NCBI GenBank assembly: GCA_963662575.1
Contig: OY759723.1
Coordinates: 4,216,001-4,280,000 of the forward strand
Direction: 5' to 3'
Origin: Bin5 sp963662575
GTDB lineage: Bacteria; Chloroflexota; Anaerolineae; Caldilineales; Caldilineaceae
Length of the DNA stretch: 64,000 bases
The notes under the pieces were generated by a model that was given only the letters and a program-made list of their open reading frames with translations, was not told the origin of the DNA and made no database searches. Below are positions 1-8,311 of the stretch, in pieces. The number at the start of each line of letters is the position of its first letter. The stretch's first letter is position 1. A program made the position numbers and the translations under genes.

Positions 1-561
1 ATCTACGGAGCAATAGATGAACTGCATCTGGACGACCTGCGCCACGTCTTTGAGGTCAACTTTTTCGGTCCACTGGCGGCATTGCAGGCGGCAGTTCAGC
101 AGATGCGTCGACAGGGAGGGGGCACGATTGTCAACGTCAGCAGTATTGTAGGCAAGTTTCCTCAGCCATTGGGAGGAGGCTATACAGCGACAAAATATGC
201 GCTCCAGGGGGCGAGCAGCGCTGCGCGGGCAGAGTTAAGGCGTGATAACATCGACCTGATTCTCATTTGCCCTGGGTTGACCGAGACCGAGTTTTCGCAG
301 AACAGCAGAATCAGCGTTCCTGGCGCAGAACACCGGCAAGGAGAACGACATTCACTCGCCCGCGGGGTCGAGCCAGAGAGGGTTGGCATCCGCACTGTCA
401 AGGCGATAAGGCGGGGAGAACGGGAGGTTTACATCACCTTCTTTGACCGTGTCCTGGTTACCCTTGCCGTACTGTTTCCAGGCCTGTTCCAATATGCGCT
501 GATGTACGTTACTCGCTATCGGCGAAGGAGATTCGAAGAAGGTGGCCGCGCCGACGAATAA
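1..561 (+). CDS. Short-chain dehydrogenase/reductase, 5' end outside the window
   Basis: The reading frame is open from the first base to a TAA at 559-561, giving the last 186 residues of a classical SDR; the nucleotide-binding N-terminus lies upstream of the window. Visible SDR landmarks are the NVSS strand with the catalytic Ser (codons 47-48) and the YTATK catalytic Tyr/Lys motif (codons 61-65). SDRs reduce or oxidise carbonyl/alcohol substrates with NAD(P); the substrate cannot be read from this fragment. The C-terminus has a hydrophobic stretch followed by an Arg-rich tail, suggesting possible membrane association, as in some SDRs acting on lipids. It converges on the lactonase gene with about 55 bases between them. 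Confidence 0.85.
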   Translation: MYGAIDELHLDDLRHVFEVNFFGPLAALQAAVQQMRRQGGGTIVNVSSIVGKFPQPLGGGYTATKYALQGASSAARAELRRDNIDLILICPGLTETEFSQNSRISVPGAEHRQGERHSLARGVEPERVGIRTVKAIRRGEREVYITFFDRVLVTLAVLFPGLFQYALMYVTRYRRRRFEEGGRADE

Positions 562-615
562 GAATAGCGGCTATAGCAAGGTGATAACCGGCAGTCTCCG
601 CAATACTCCTTTCCT

Positions 616-1650
616 TCAGACTTGTCTAAACAACACCCACATAGGCGTGTCGCCTACATCAGTCACGCTTTGCGGTTCCAGCGAGCCGTTGTCAGGGTCG
701 ATCGCATATGAGGCTGCACGTCCGCTTCCTTGTCCTGCGGCGAGAAGTACGCGGCCGCTGGGGTCAATATTAAAGACCCTGGGAACTGATTCGGTCGGCT
801 GCCAACCCCTTCGAGTTAGCGCGCCTGTATCGGTGTCGACAGAGAAAATAGCGATGCTGTCGTGGCCCCGATTAGAGACGTAAAGAGATCGGCCCGAAGG
901 ATGCAGATGAATCTGTGCACATGTGTTGGCGCCGCTGAATTCATTGGGCAGCGTCGAGATCGTCTGGATCGGGCTTAACGTGCCGCCTCCCGATTTGTCC
1001 TGCGTTTGGGCCATGTTCTGGTCACCAAAGTGGAAAGCAGTGACGCTGGATCCATCTTCATTGGATGTGTAGACGAAGCGCTGGTCCAGGGAGAATACGA
1101 AGTGGCGGGGTCCATCGCCATTGCCGGCGGCACGGATCGGGGCTGCTGGATTGGGCGTCAGGCGGCCGGTGCGGTCGTCGAAAAGAAACTGGTATACGCA
1201 GTTTGCGTCGAGAGGGTGGGGCACGAGGGCGTAACAATTCGATGCATCGGTTTCTATGCAGTGTGCCCGAGCCGCGGTGGGAATGGAACATACTTCAGAG
1301 GCGATCGAACCATCGGAATTAAGTTGGTGAACGGACACTTTGCCGGCTCGGTAGTAGGCGGCCAGCAGAAAGCGGCCGGTCTTGTCCGAGGAGACGTAAC
1401 AGGCATCGGCGTCAAGCTCCCGCTTGCCTAGCAGCCGCAATCTCCCAGCGTCCTCGAGGCGAAATGCCGCGAGCTCGCGGCTGGCCCGCAAAGTGCAGTA
1501 TAGTGTCTGCCCATTTGGGGCGATTGCAAGCGCGGAAGGACCGCCAGGTACTGGGACTTCCTGGCGAAGTGTAAGCAGGCCGGCACTGTCGATGTCATAT
1601 GCCTTGATGTGATTTTCGCCGGAGAGAGTTATGTAAACGAATGTGTTCAT
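616..1650 (-). CDS. Lactonase family protein (7-bladed beta-propeller, 6-phosphogluconolactonase-like)
   Basis: A 344-residue protein with repeated blade signatures typical of the Lactonase (PF10282) family, for example ALAIAPNGQTLY, HFVFSLDQRFVYTSNEDGSS and HPSGRSLYVSNRGHDSIA. Length matches the family. Known members hydrolyse 6-phosphogluconolactone or other sugar lactones in the cytoplasm; many family members have unknown substrates. No signal peptide is seen. The ATG start is supported by an AGGGAG ribosome binding site about 7 bases upstream. It is divergent from the hydroxyacid dehydrogenase gene at 1882, and the neighbouring genes also look like sugar or sugar-acid enzymes, which fits lactone hydrolysis, but the exact substrate is inferred only. 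Confidence 0.85.
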   Translation of the reverse strand: MNTFVYITLSGENHIKAYDIDSAGLLTLRQEVPVPGGPSALAIAPNGQTLYCTLRASRELAAFRLEDAGRLRLLGKRELDADACYVSSDKTGRFLLAAYYRAGKVSVHQLNSDGSIASEVCSIPTAARAHCIETDASNCYALVPHPLDANCVYQFLFDDRTGRLTPNPAAPIRAAGNGDGPRHFVFSLDQRFVYTSNEDGSSVTAFHFGDQNMAQTQDKSGGGTLSPIQTISTLPNEFSGANTCAQIHLHPSGRSLYVSNRGHDSIAIFSVDTDTGALTRRGWQPTESVPRVFNIDPSGRVLLAAGQGSGRAASYAIDPDNGSLEPQSVTDVGDTPMWVLFRQV

Positions 1651-1881
1651 GGAATGCTCCCTGAATGTAGAGGTGAAACGCAGGATTGAAATATGGAGGC
1701 AATTGTTGGCCGCGGAAGCGCATGTTCTCTCCTATCTTGGCGTACTACTATTTCGGTGCGGCGGCCTCGTGTCGTGTTCCTACTATCTTCATCTCACGCT
1801 TGGTTTGTACGTACATGGTGTCTGGTGTAATGTTGGCGAGATAGTTTCAAATTCGAAAAAACTGAAGAGGATGCGCCTACT
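1651..1881. other. Divergent intergenic region
   Basis: This 231-base stretch separates the divergent lactonase and hydroxyacid dehydrogenase genes and must hold both promoters. I see no convincing operator palindrome or small gene. The dehydrogenase has a modest AAGAGGA ribosome binding site at its right edge. Confidence 0.4.
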
Positions 1882-2844
1882 ATGACGAAGAGAGTTTGGA
1901 TGGAATGGCCGCTACCGCCCGCGCTTATGTCACGTCTCACTGGGTTGGCGGAGGTCACCAGCGACGGTGAAATGACGAAACTTCACGGTTCTACGGTAAT
2001 TACCGGCATTCGTCGCTACTACGATAGCGAATTCATGGACAGTGTAGGGCCGAATCTGAAAATGATTGCCAAGCCAGGTATTGGCGTCGACAATATCGAT
2101 CTTGAAGCCGCCACGGAGCGAGGCATTCTTGTCTGCAACACGCCTGACGCGCCGTCCGAATCTACAGCTGAGCATGCAGTCGCGCTGCTGATGGCGGTCG
2201 CCAAACGAGTGATGGTAGGAGACATGCACTTGCGGGGCGCGGCGGATATTGGGCGGGAAGAAATGCGGGGCACGGAGTTGCTTGGCAGTAGCTTGGGCAT
2301 CGTCGGCTATGGCCGCATCGGCAGGCGGGTGGCAGAGATGTGTGCCTTGGGAATCAGGATGAATGTAATGATATACGATCCCCTTCTGCCCGAAGATGTT
2401 GCGCTTCCTGCCGGCGTATCGAGGACGGAAGATGTTGATACAGTTTTTGCAGAGAACCGGTTCGTAACTTTGCACACGCCGCTCCTGCCGGAGACGCACC
2501 ACCTGGTCAATGAAAGACGTTTGCGGCTTATGAAGCCGGGCAGCTATCTGATAAACGCCTCGCGAGGGGGCGTGGTAGACGAGGACGCGTTGATCAGCGC
2601 GCTGCAGGAAGGTCATCTGGCAGGGGCTGGACTAGACGTTTTCGATCCAGAGCCCCCTCTGGCTGACAATCTCCTATTGAAGATGAGGAATGTCGTCCTT
2701 ACGCCCCATATCGCCTCCAATACAGAAGCGGGCATGGCCGCCATGCAGTCCGGCACAGTAGATAACATTGTGAACGTCCTGAAGGGCGAACGGCCGGCGT
2801 GGATCGCCAATTCGGAGGTTTGGCCAGGCCGTATGAGGCAGTAG
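1882..2844 (+). CDS. D-2-hydroxyacid dehydrogenase (phosphoglycerate dehydrogenase-like)
   Basis: A 320-residue NAD-dependent 2-hydroxyacid dehydrogenase. The substrate domain has the PGIGVDNID element (residues 65-73); the Rossmann motif GYGRIG is at 142-147. The catalytic trio is intact: Arg228 in NASRGG, Glu257 in FDPEPP and His276 in TPHIAS. The length is that of the short SerA/glyoxylate-reductase type without an ACT domain, so serine biosynthesis is not certain; it may reduce a 2-keto acid derived from sugars, in line with the lactonase and uronate-dehydrogenase-like neighbours. ATG start preceded by AAGAGGA. Confidence 0.88.
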   Translation: MTKRVWMEWPLPPALMSRLTGLAEVTSDGEMTKLHGSTVITGIRRYYDSEFMDSVGPNLKMIAKPGIGVDNIDLEAATERGILVCNTPDAPSESTAEHAVALLMAVAKRVMVGDMHLRGAADIGREEMRGTELLGSSLGIVGYGRIGRRVAEMCALGIRMNVMIYDPLLPEDVALPAGVSRTEDVDTVFAENRFVTLHTPLLPETHHLVNERRLRLMKPGSYLINASRGGVVDEDALISALQEGHLAGAGLDVFDPEPPLADNLLLKMRNVVLTPHIASNTEAGMAAMQSGTVDNIVNVLKGERPAWIANSEVWPGRMRQ

Positions 2845-2931
2845 GCAGCCTGATGCCGCCGCTGACGAGGCGGCAACCTGCGCTCCGCCCGAATTCCCGA
2901 TTTCAGTTGAAGAGGTGAACCGCAACACTTC

Positions 2932-3753
2932 TCACCAGCGAATGTGGCTCTGAACGGGTCCAGTATGTTGGTCGGAGCGTTCGCTGATCGGCCAATTGCG
3001 CCACTCCTCGGCAACGGCGATAAGCCCCTCGACAGCTGCCTCGAATATTACATTTCCCTTTTCCGCAGTGGCCTTTGTCGGGTCTCCGTGAACGCCCAGA
3101 TTGGTCCAGCGGCCCCAGAAATCGTTAAATCGAACAGGGTTGGTATAGATGCTGTCAGAGCTGACATACTGGCCGCGCACGTCATCATCTGCTGCAGCCT
3201 TGTCCATCTGGACGCGCTCGGGCGCAAGGTGGAGATAGAGGGATGTCTCGAACTCGTCCGCGTGAGCCATCACCTCCGTCTCCTTGACTTGATTAAATGC
3301 GTCCATGGCAAGCCCGAAGTAGCCCAGGGCACCGCACAGAGAGTCGGTTTCGAGCACAGTCTTGCGGGCAACAAGATCGATCAGAGGCGTGTTGGATCCG
3401 TGCCCGTTGACAATCAGAATCTTTTCGAAGCCATGGTAGGCGACGCTTTTGGTGATATTCAAGCAGAAGGCAATGAAGACATCCGGCTCGATATGAATTG
3501 TGCCGGGAAAGTCGATATGGTGGAGATTTAGTCCATAGGATATGGGAGGCAGGACCAGAATAGAGTCCGATGCACGGCGGCCGGCCTCCAGGCAGACCGA
3601 TTCGCACAGAAAGACGTCTACGTCCAATGGAAGGTGGCGGCCATGCTGCTCAGTTGAAGCAACTGGCAACAGCACGACTTTTTGTGCCGCGATGGCGTCG
3701 TTAATCTCGGCCCAGGTCAGACGGTTATAGCGGTATTCGCGGAGAGGATCCAT
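2932..3753 (-). CDS. Creatininase family amidohydrolase
   Basis: A 273-residue protein of the creatininase family (PF02633), metal-dependent cyclic-amide hydrolases that include creatininase and MftE-type peptidases. The metal-binding pattern is visible: TEQHGRHLPLDVD (Glu35, His37, Asp44/46), the NGHGSN loop (116-121) and HADEFETS (164-171), where the family Glu169 falls. Length is typical. Substrate is not determinable; other members act on creatinine, formamides or modified peptides. No clear ribosome binding site precedes the ATG. It converges on the hydroxyacid dehydrogenase and lies downstream of the epimerase gene on the same strand, with about 160 bases between. Confidence 0.85.
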   Translation of the reverse strand: MDPLREYRYNRLTWAEINDAIAAQKVVLLPVASTEQHGRHLPLDVDVFLCESVCLEAGRRASDSILVLPPISYGLNLHHIDFPGTIHIEPDVFIAFCLNITKSVAYHGFEKILIVNGHGSNTPLIDLVARKTVLETDSLCGALGYFGLAMDAFNQVKETEVMAHADEFETSLYLHLAPERVQMDKAAADDDVRGQYVSSDSIYTNPVRFNDFWGRWTNLGVHGDPTKATAEKGNVIFEAAVEGLIAVAEEWRNWPISERSDQHTGPVQSHIRW

Positions 3754-3915
3754 TAGTCTGTTTGCTCAATATTGTGTTTGATCAACATTCAGTTCGTTAA
3801 GAATTTGCTCTTGCCAGTTGTTGCGGCAATTGGCGCACTTCAGTGGCATATCTCAGCGGTCGGGGAAGACCTACATGCGTTAGCCGAGGTCTCTTGCGGA
3901 TCTTGAGAGTCGGTG

Positions 3916-4671
3916 CTATCGATAAGCTTCGGCCTCGTCTTGTGGTTCGAAGCCAACCACATCGCGGGCGTGGGAAATGTCACGGTAGCCCCACTTATTG
4001 CTGGACACGGCGTAGAAAATATCATAGCGCAGTTCTGGAGGCGCCAAAATGCAACGCTCGACCATCTGACTGATATCCCTTTGGCTGCACCAGACAGAAA
4101 ACTGCCGCGAGTCGGTCGGGCGGTCGACGGCGTTGACCAGCCCTATTCTCAGACATATTATGGAGAGATCGGAGCTGTCGGTGAAGTGCCTTGCCACGGC
4201 TTCACCCCATACTTTCGTCGCCCCGTAAACGCCTGCTGGACGGACAGGGGTCTCGTGCGTGATCAACGGCCAGGGGTGAATGACGCTATCATAATCACCA
4301 TGCACCAGTGCCCTATATGGTTGCACCTGCTCCCAGCCTGAGATTGTCGAGCCACTGCTGGCATAGATAACCCTCGACACGCCGGCTTGGCGAGCCGCTT
4401 CGAAAACATTGTATACGCCGATCAGATTTGGGTCGCGTACGCGTTCCCAGGGATCACTTCCGCGCGCCGAGGCGGCAAGATGTACGACAGTCTGCTGGTT
4501 TTCAAAGGCGGGGCGGATGGCGTCAAAGTCGGCAATATCGGCCTGAACGGTTGTTACGCCAGGGACGAGGCTGCGATTCAGGGCGGTCAACTGGTAGCGG
4601 CTTTGCAGGCGCTCACGGACCGCGCCGCCGATCAGGCCGCTCATTCCGGTCACCAGAATTCGTTCATTCAT
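3916..4671 (-). CDS. NAD-dependent epimerase/dehydratase, uronate dehydrogenase-like
   Basis: A 251-residue extended-SDR protein. It has the N-terminal dinucleotide motif GMSGLIGG (residues 9-16), the Ser in ASSGS (105-106) and the catalytic YGATK (Tyr149, Lys153). The overall size and the CLRIG and VSSNKWGYRD segments resemble uronate dehydrogenases, which oxidise glucuronate/galacturonate to aldarolactones; the adjoining lactonase would then open such a lactone. That link is inference. I chose the ATG at 4671 because AGGAG lies 7 bases upstream; an in-frame start 30 bases earlier lacks this. Alternative: another sugar-nucleotide epimerase. Confidence 0.82.
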   Translation of the reverse strand: MNERILVTGMSGLIGGAVRERLQSRYQLTALNRSLVPGVTTVQADIADFDAIRPAFENQQTVVHLAASARGSDPWERVRDPNLIGVYNVFEAARQAGVSRVIYASSGSTISGWEQVQPYRALVHGDYDSVIHPWPLITHETPVRPAGVYGATKVWGEAVARHFTDSSDLSIICLRIGLVNAVDRPTDSRQFSVWCSQRDISQMVERCILAPPELRYDIFYAVSSNKWGYRDISHARDVVGFEPQDEAEAYR

Positions 4672-4807
4672 GAGTATACTCCTGGCGAAAAAGTTCGACA
4701 AAGGAGCGCGGCAAGTCGGCTACGCGACCCAGGGAAAGCAAGCCGCCATTTGCCGGCAAAGAAGGTGAACCGGTAGAGGCATTCTCACTTTTCGCTACTA
4801 TTGCATG

Positions 4808-5524
4808 TTACGCTTGGGTTAGCAAGATGCGGCCGCAGGAGGGGCAACTGAGCAGTTCATCGCTATAGCGAATGTTATTGAGGATTCCTATCGCGACTTG
4901 TGTGTGGCAGGCTCCACACATTTCGTCCTCAAGCTGGGCAACGGCTACACCATTTTTGCGGCGTCGCAGATGTTCGTACAGTTCCAGATTCTCTTCTGAG
5001 AGAATCTCAGCTACGTGTTCGCGTGCCTTTCTGAGATAGACATACTCCTTCTTGCGTTTGTCAATTTCTGTCTCGAAGGCAGTTTTTCGATTGGTCCACT
5101 CTTCCTCAGTTTCAGCTAGAGTTGCCTGCTTTTCTTCCAAAGTTACCTGAAGCGAGTCGACCATGACAAGGCGATCCACGCTCCTGTTCTCAAGGTCGGT
5201 CCGGTGGCTCTTCATTGCGTCAATACTGGCCTGCAGTGCTTCCAATTCCTTCGGACTATGCAGTTCGCCGCTCATCAAAGTCTTTTCCGACTCACGAATT
5301 CTGTCGGTCAGCGAACGAGACTCAAGCTCCAGGTCCTGTTGTTCGGTACGAGTGTTCTGCAACTCCTGATCGATCGAATCGACTTCCTCGCGGAGCGCAT
5401 CAAGTTCTGTAGAACCTTCCACTGCTTTCGAAAGAAGGAGAAGCCGGCGTCGAATTTTGTCATACAGTGAATCGATTTCGTGCATCTTTAGCAATGCAAC
5501 TTTGGCGTTCACATTTTTCCCCAT
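4808..5524 (-). CDS. Coiled-coil protein with C-terminal C4-type zinc ribbon
   Basis: About 238 residues: a long heptad-like, Glu/Arg/Leu-rich coiled coil over most of the length, followed in the last 40 residues by two CxxC pairs (CGAC and CPSC) forming a zinc ribbon of the zf-RING_7/DUF164 (CT398-like) type. Family members are widespread and proposed to interact with nucleic acid or secretion/flagellar partners; the cellular role is not settled. The start at MGKNVNAK (5524) matches the usual N-terminus of the family; an upstream in-frame start at 5566 is possible and neither has a strong ribosome binding site. Confidence 0.8.
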   Translation of the reverse strand: MGKNVNAKVALLKMHEIDSLYDKIRRRLLLLSKAVEGSTELDALREEVDSIDQELQNTRTEQQDLELESRSLTDRIRESEKTLMSGELHSPKELEALQASIDAMKSHRTDLENRSVDRLVMVDSLQVTLEEKQATLAETEEEWTNRKTAFETEIDKRKKEYVYLRKAREHVAEILSEENLELYEHLRRRKNGVAVAQLEDEMCGACHTQVAIGILNNIRYSDELLSCPSCGRILLTQA

Positions 5525-6390
5525 AACGGTTACAGTTTTCAAAGGTGCGCGGCCGACCATGTGCAAAAAGCTGACCAGTTACGCACTGAAAATAGGTAGA
5601 CCCTATACTAGATATCGACAGTCGAGAAGATCCCGTCTGCACTAATCTACAGGCTCCACAAATGCGTCAATCCCGGGGGGCTCGACCGTGAATTCGCAGA
5701 CTACATGAACATAAGAGCCGTTTGGCAATTCCGCTTCGTTTGGCGTGCGACACGTCCAAAGAAGAGGCATTCTTGCTACTTGGGGCTTCCCACCTCAGCA
5801 TATCATATCACTCACTCGCCCGATGTAGCAAAAGAACTTCAGAGAAAGGTTATGTTATACATTTTTGTTCAGTTTAAGGCCCTGGAGGTTCAGGTCTGTT
5901 TGGGCGAAAGGCATGCGCTGCATGGTTTCGGCATTTCCGGCTTCCTCCCAATTGCTTGTGCAGAGGACACTATTGAGAAGATGGATGGGTCGTGATTCTT
6001 GTGCTTGGGCCAAACTGTTTACTTTTCGATGCTCGTTTCTTCAGCATTGGCCTTGAGCTTGGGTAGCTTCTCGTCCTTGCGTATGATTGGTCGGACGCGC
6101 GGCAGCCGCTCCTTTGCATTCTATAATCTTCCTGTGAAAGCTGTTTCGGCCGAAGGAGCACTACTTCGGCTCCAAGAAAAAGATTGAATCGGGATGAATT
6201 CTGTCCAGTGATGGAGAGTAGTAGCAAACATTGGGAATTCGCGCCGTCGATAGGAAGCGCACGCGTGCAGCCATGGAATTGCGCTTCTTGCCAACTTCCG
6301 TAAGAATAGACTGGAGAGAAGTGCTTCGTCGGAAAGGTTCGCATCGGTAGGTCGCAACTTGCTCGTAACGTCAAAGGAGGGATTGCGTTC
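5525..6390. other. Long intergenic region without a convincing gene
   Basis: No open frame here has a good start, codon use or recognisable protein motif. The right edge carries a strong AAAGGAGGG ribosome binding site serving the pilin-like gene at 6391, so a promoter for that gene probably lies in this stretch. A structured RNA cannot be excluded; I see no SRP, RNase P or tmRNA signature. Confidence 0.4.
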
Positions 6391-6594
6391 ATGTCGATGT
6401 TCAGATCTTCGCCAGGTCGCGGAGGCCAAAGCTTCGTAGAGTATGCGTTATTGTTGATCCTGGTGTCGATAGTCCTGTTGTCTATCCTACTGATTCTAGG
6501 CAACGACTTGCGAACACTGATAAACGATGTGCTCCAGCGTTGGTTTCCAGCAACGGAAGAGGCCATGCGGGCATTGCTGCATATAAAGGTTTGA
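6391..6594 (+). CDS. Flp-type (type IVb) pilin
   Basis: A 67-residue protein with a short polar N-terminus, then GQSFVEYALLL and a long hydrophobic helix. Cleavage after Gly would leave Q-S-F-V-E-Y, placing Glu at mature position 5 followed by Tyr, the hallmark G/XXXXEY motif of Flp pilins processed by a prepilin peptidase and exported by Tad machinery. An AAAGGAGGG ribosome binding site lies about 9 bases before the ATG. No other tad genes are in the window, so it is an orphan locus here; it precedes comF by about 60 bases on the same strand. Role: surface filament subunit, inferred. Confidence 0.8.
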   Translation: MSMFRSSPGRGGQSFVEYALLLILVSIVLLSILLILGNDLRTLINDVLQRWFPATEEAMRALLHIKV

Positions 6595-6651
6595 ATAGCA
6601 GCTCTTCCCAGCAGCGGCAAGTCGTCATATTCAATACGACAGTTTGGTCAA

Positions 6652-7416
6652 TTGCTTCAAACCGTTCGATCCCTTTTGCTCGACTTAGTTTTCCCTCCCC
6701 GCTGCGTCGGATGCCAGCGAGACGGTCAGTCGTTCTGTGATGCCTGTGCGCAACAGGTACAGCCCGCTAAACTGCGGCGGGAATGCCTTTTTTGCGGCGG
6801 GGAGCAACCGGAAGAGGAGGCAGGAGTTGGGTCGAAGTGCATACGCTGCCAAGCTACACTTGGGTTACTTAGGGTAGCAGCCTTACACACGGGCCCGATG
6901 CGGTCGGCTATACTCGCTCTAAAATACAGAGACCGAGTGGAGTTGGCACCGGGCCTTGCCCGTTATCTACGCGCTGTGACCGCGGAGGCGCCATGGCCTT
7001 CCCTTCTGAATGCGATAGACGGAATTGTGCCAGTGCCTTTGCACAGGGATAGATTGCGCGAACGGGGCTACAATCAGGCCGGGCTGCTAGCGTCCTGCTT
7101 CGCAGAAGAAGCCGATACGCCGTTATTGGAAAAAGCAATAGTGCGGGTCGATGCCACCATTTCGCAAATTGGTCTGACGCGAGAAGAGCGCGCAGGCAAT
7201 GTATTGGGCAAGTTCAGGGCAGATTCCGAGTTGGTAGAAGGGAAGTCCTTGCTACTAATTGACGATGTATTCACAACGGGCGCGACCATGCGCGCTTGCG
7301 CCGAGGCCATGCGAGATGCTGGCGCCGGGGCAATATTTGGGCTTGCGCTGGCGGGTCCGAGCCGGTACAAAAGTGCACAGTCGGAATCAGGTGTGGCAAC
7401 TATGTCCAGACCCTAG
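6652..7416 (+). CDS. comF: ComF family phosphoribosyltransferase-like protein
   Basis: A 254-residue ComF-type protein. The N-terminal zinc-binding region has four paired cysteines (CVGC, CDAC, CLFC, CIRC), followed by the phosphoribosyltransferase domain with the PRPP-binding loop LLIDDVFTTGAT near residues 200-211. ComF proteins are needed for DNA uptake in competent bacteria and work in the cytoplasm with the ComFA helicase. The predicted start is TTG; no ATG lies before the first conserved cysteine. The gene ends about 78 bases before the HPF start, and with the pilin gene it may form one transcript. Confidence 0.88.
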   Translation: MLQTVRSLLLDLVFPPRCVGCQRDGQSFCDACAQQVQPAKLRRECLFCGGEQPEEEAGVGSKCIRCQATLGLLRVAALHTGPMRSAILALKYRDRVELAPGLARYLRAVTAEAPWPSLLNAIDGIVPVPLHRDRLRERGYNQAGLLASCFAEEADTPLLEKAIVRVDATISQIGLTREERAGNVLGKFRADSELVEGKSLLLIDDVFTTGATMRACAEAMRDAGAGAIFGLALAGPSRYKSAQSESGVATMSRP

Positions 7417-7493
7417 CCTGAGGTCGACAGTCTTCCCAGCACTTAACGAAATTACACAGTTGATGTGAAATCAGTTTGAAGGGAGAAAATAGA

Positions 7494-8045
7494 ATGAACC
7501 TGACCGTCCACGGAAGAAATGTCGCAGTTTCGGACAGAGTTCAGGAGTATGTCGAGAAAAAGGTCAGCCGGCTGGATAAATATTTGCCCCAGATCCGAGA
7601 AGCAAGAGCGGAGCTTGTCCGAAGCGAGACGCGGGCCTCCGCAGACCGATATACGGCGCAGTTGACCATCTGGGCGGACGGACAGATATTGCGAGCGGAG
7701 GAGTCGAGCGAGGATCTGTTCGCCTCGGTTGATGCCATTGTCGACAAAATGTATCGCCAGATAGAACGTTACAAAGGGCGTCGCTTCAAGAACAAGAGGC
7801 GAAATGCAGCAGCGGCGGCGGCGGCAGTCGAGCTGTCGGCTACACAGGTGCAGGAAGAGACAGTGCATATTGTGCGCACGAAGCAGTTCGTCGCCGAGCC
7901 AATGATCCCGGAGGAAGCGGTAGAACAGATGGAGCTCCTGGGTCACGACTTTTTTGTCTTTTTCAATGTCGACACGAGTTCCCTGAACATCGTTTATGGT
8001 CGGCGCGACGGAAATTACGGGCTTCTCCAGCCACGTTCCAACTGA
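7494..8045 (+). CDS. hpf: Ribosome hibernation-promoting factor, long form (HPF/RaiA)
   Basis: 183 residues beginning MNLTVHGRNV, the conserved opening of HPF/YfiA proteins, with the RaiA domain over about residues 1-100, an Ala-rich linker, and the C-terminal dimerisation domain around residues 125-180 (HDFFVFFNVDT, VVYGRRDGNYGLL-like end). Long HPF drives formation of inactive 100S ribosome dimers in starvation or stationary phase. I place the start at 7494 because AGGGAG lies 8 bases upstream; an in-frame ATG 18 bases earlier overlaps that site. A strong terminator follows at 8228. Confidence 0.93.
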   Translation: MNLTVHGRNVAVSDRVQEYVEKKVSRLDKYLPQIREARAELVRSETRASADRYTAQLTIWADGQILRAEESSEDLFASVDAIVDKMYRQIERYKGRRFKNKRRNAAAAAAAVELSATQVQEETVHIVRTKQFVAEPMIPEEAVEQMELLGHDFFVFFNVDTSSLNIVYGRRDGNYGLLQPRSN

Positions 8046-8227
8046 TCGCCCAGGATCTGGCTCGAGGCGGGCAAAGACTTGCCTTTTGCTGCGCAATTTA
8101 ACCCAAGCCAACAGGCGCCAGTGAAGTACAGACTGGATTAGCCGAGAGCTTGGTTTTGGTGCACAATAGGCGCACGTGTCGAGCATTTTTTGGGATTGTC
8201 CTGCGTACCAACTTCGACTCTTAAAGT

Positions 8228-8254
8228 GCGCGCCACTGGTTGGCGCGCCTTTTT
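8228..8254 (+). terminator. Intrinsic terminator downstream of hpf
   Basis: A perfect 8-bp stem GCGCGCCA/TGGCGCGC with a 5-base loop is followed at once by TTTTT. It lies 180 bases after the hpf stop codon and before the glycosyltransferase gene, so it likely ends the comF-hpf transcript. Confidence 0.85.
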
Positions 8255-8311
8255 CGTTGCCGTTCTCTGCGGTTGCAAGACAACCGTTTATCTGTGGATG
8301 AATTCGAACTG

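Noticed and set aside
5705..5995. 96-codon plus-strand frame
   Set aside because: No ribosome binding site, unusual residue mix and no recognisable motif.
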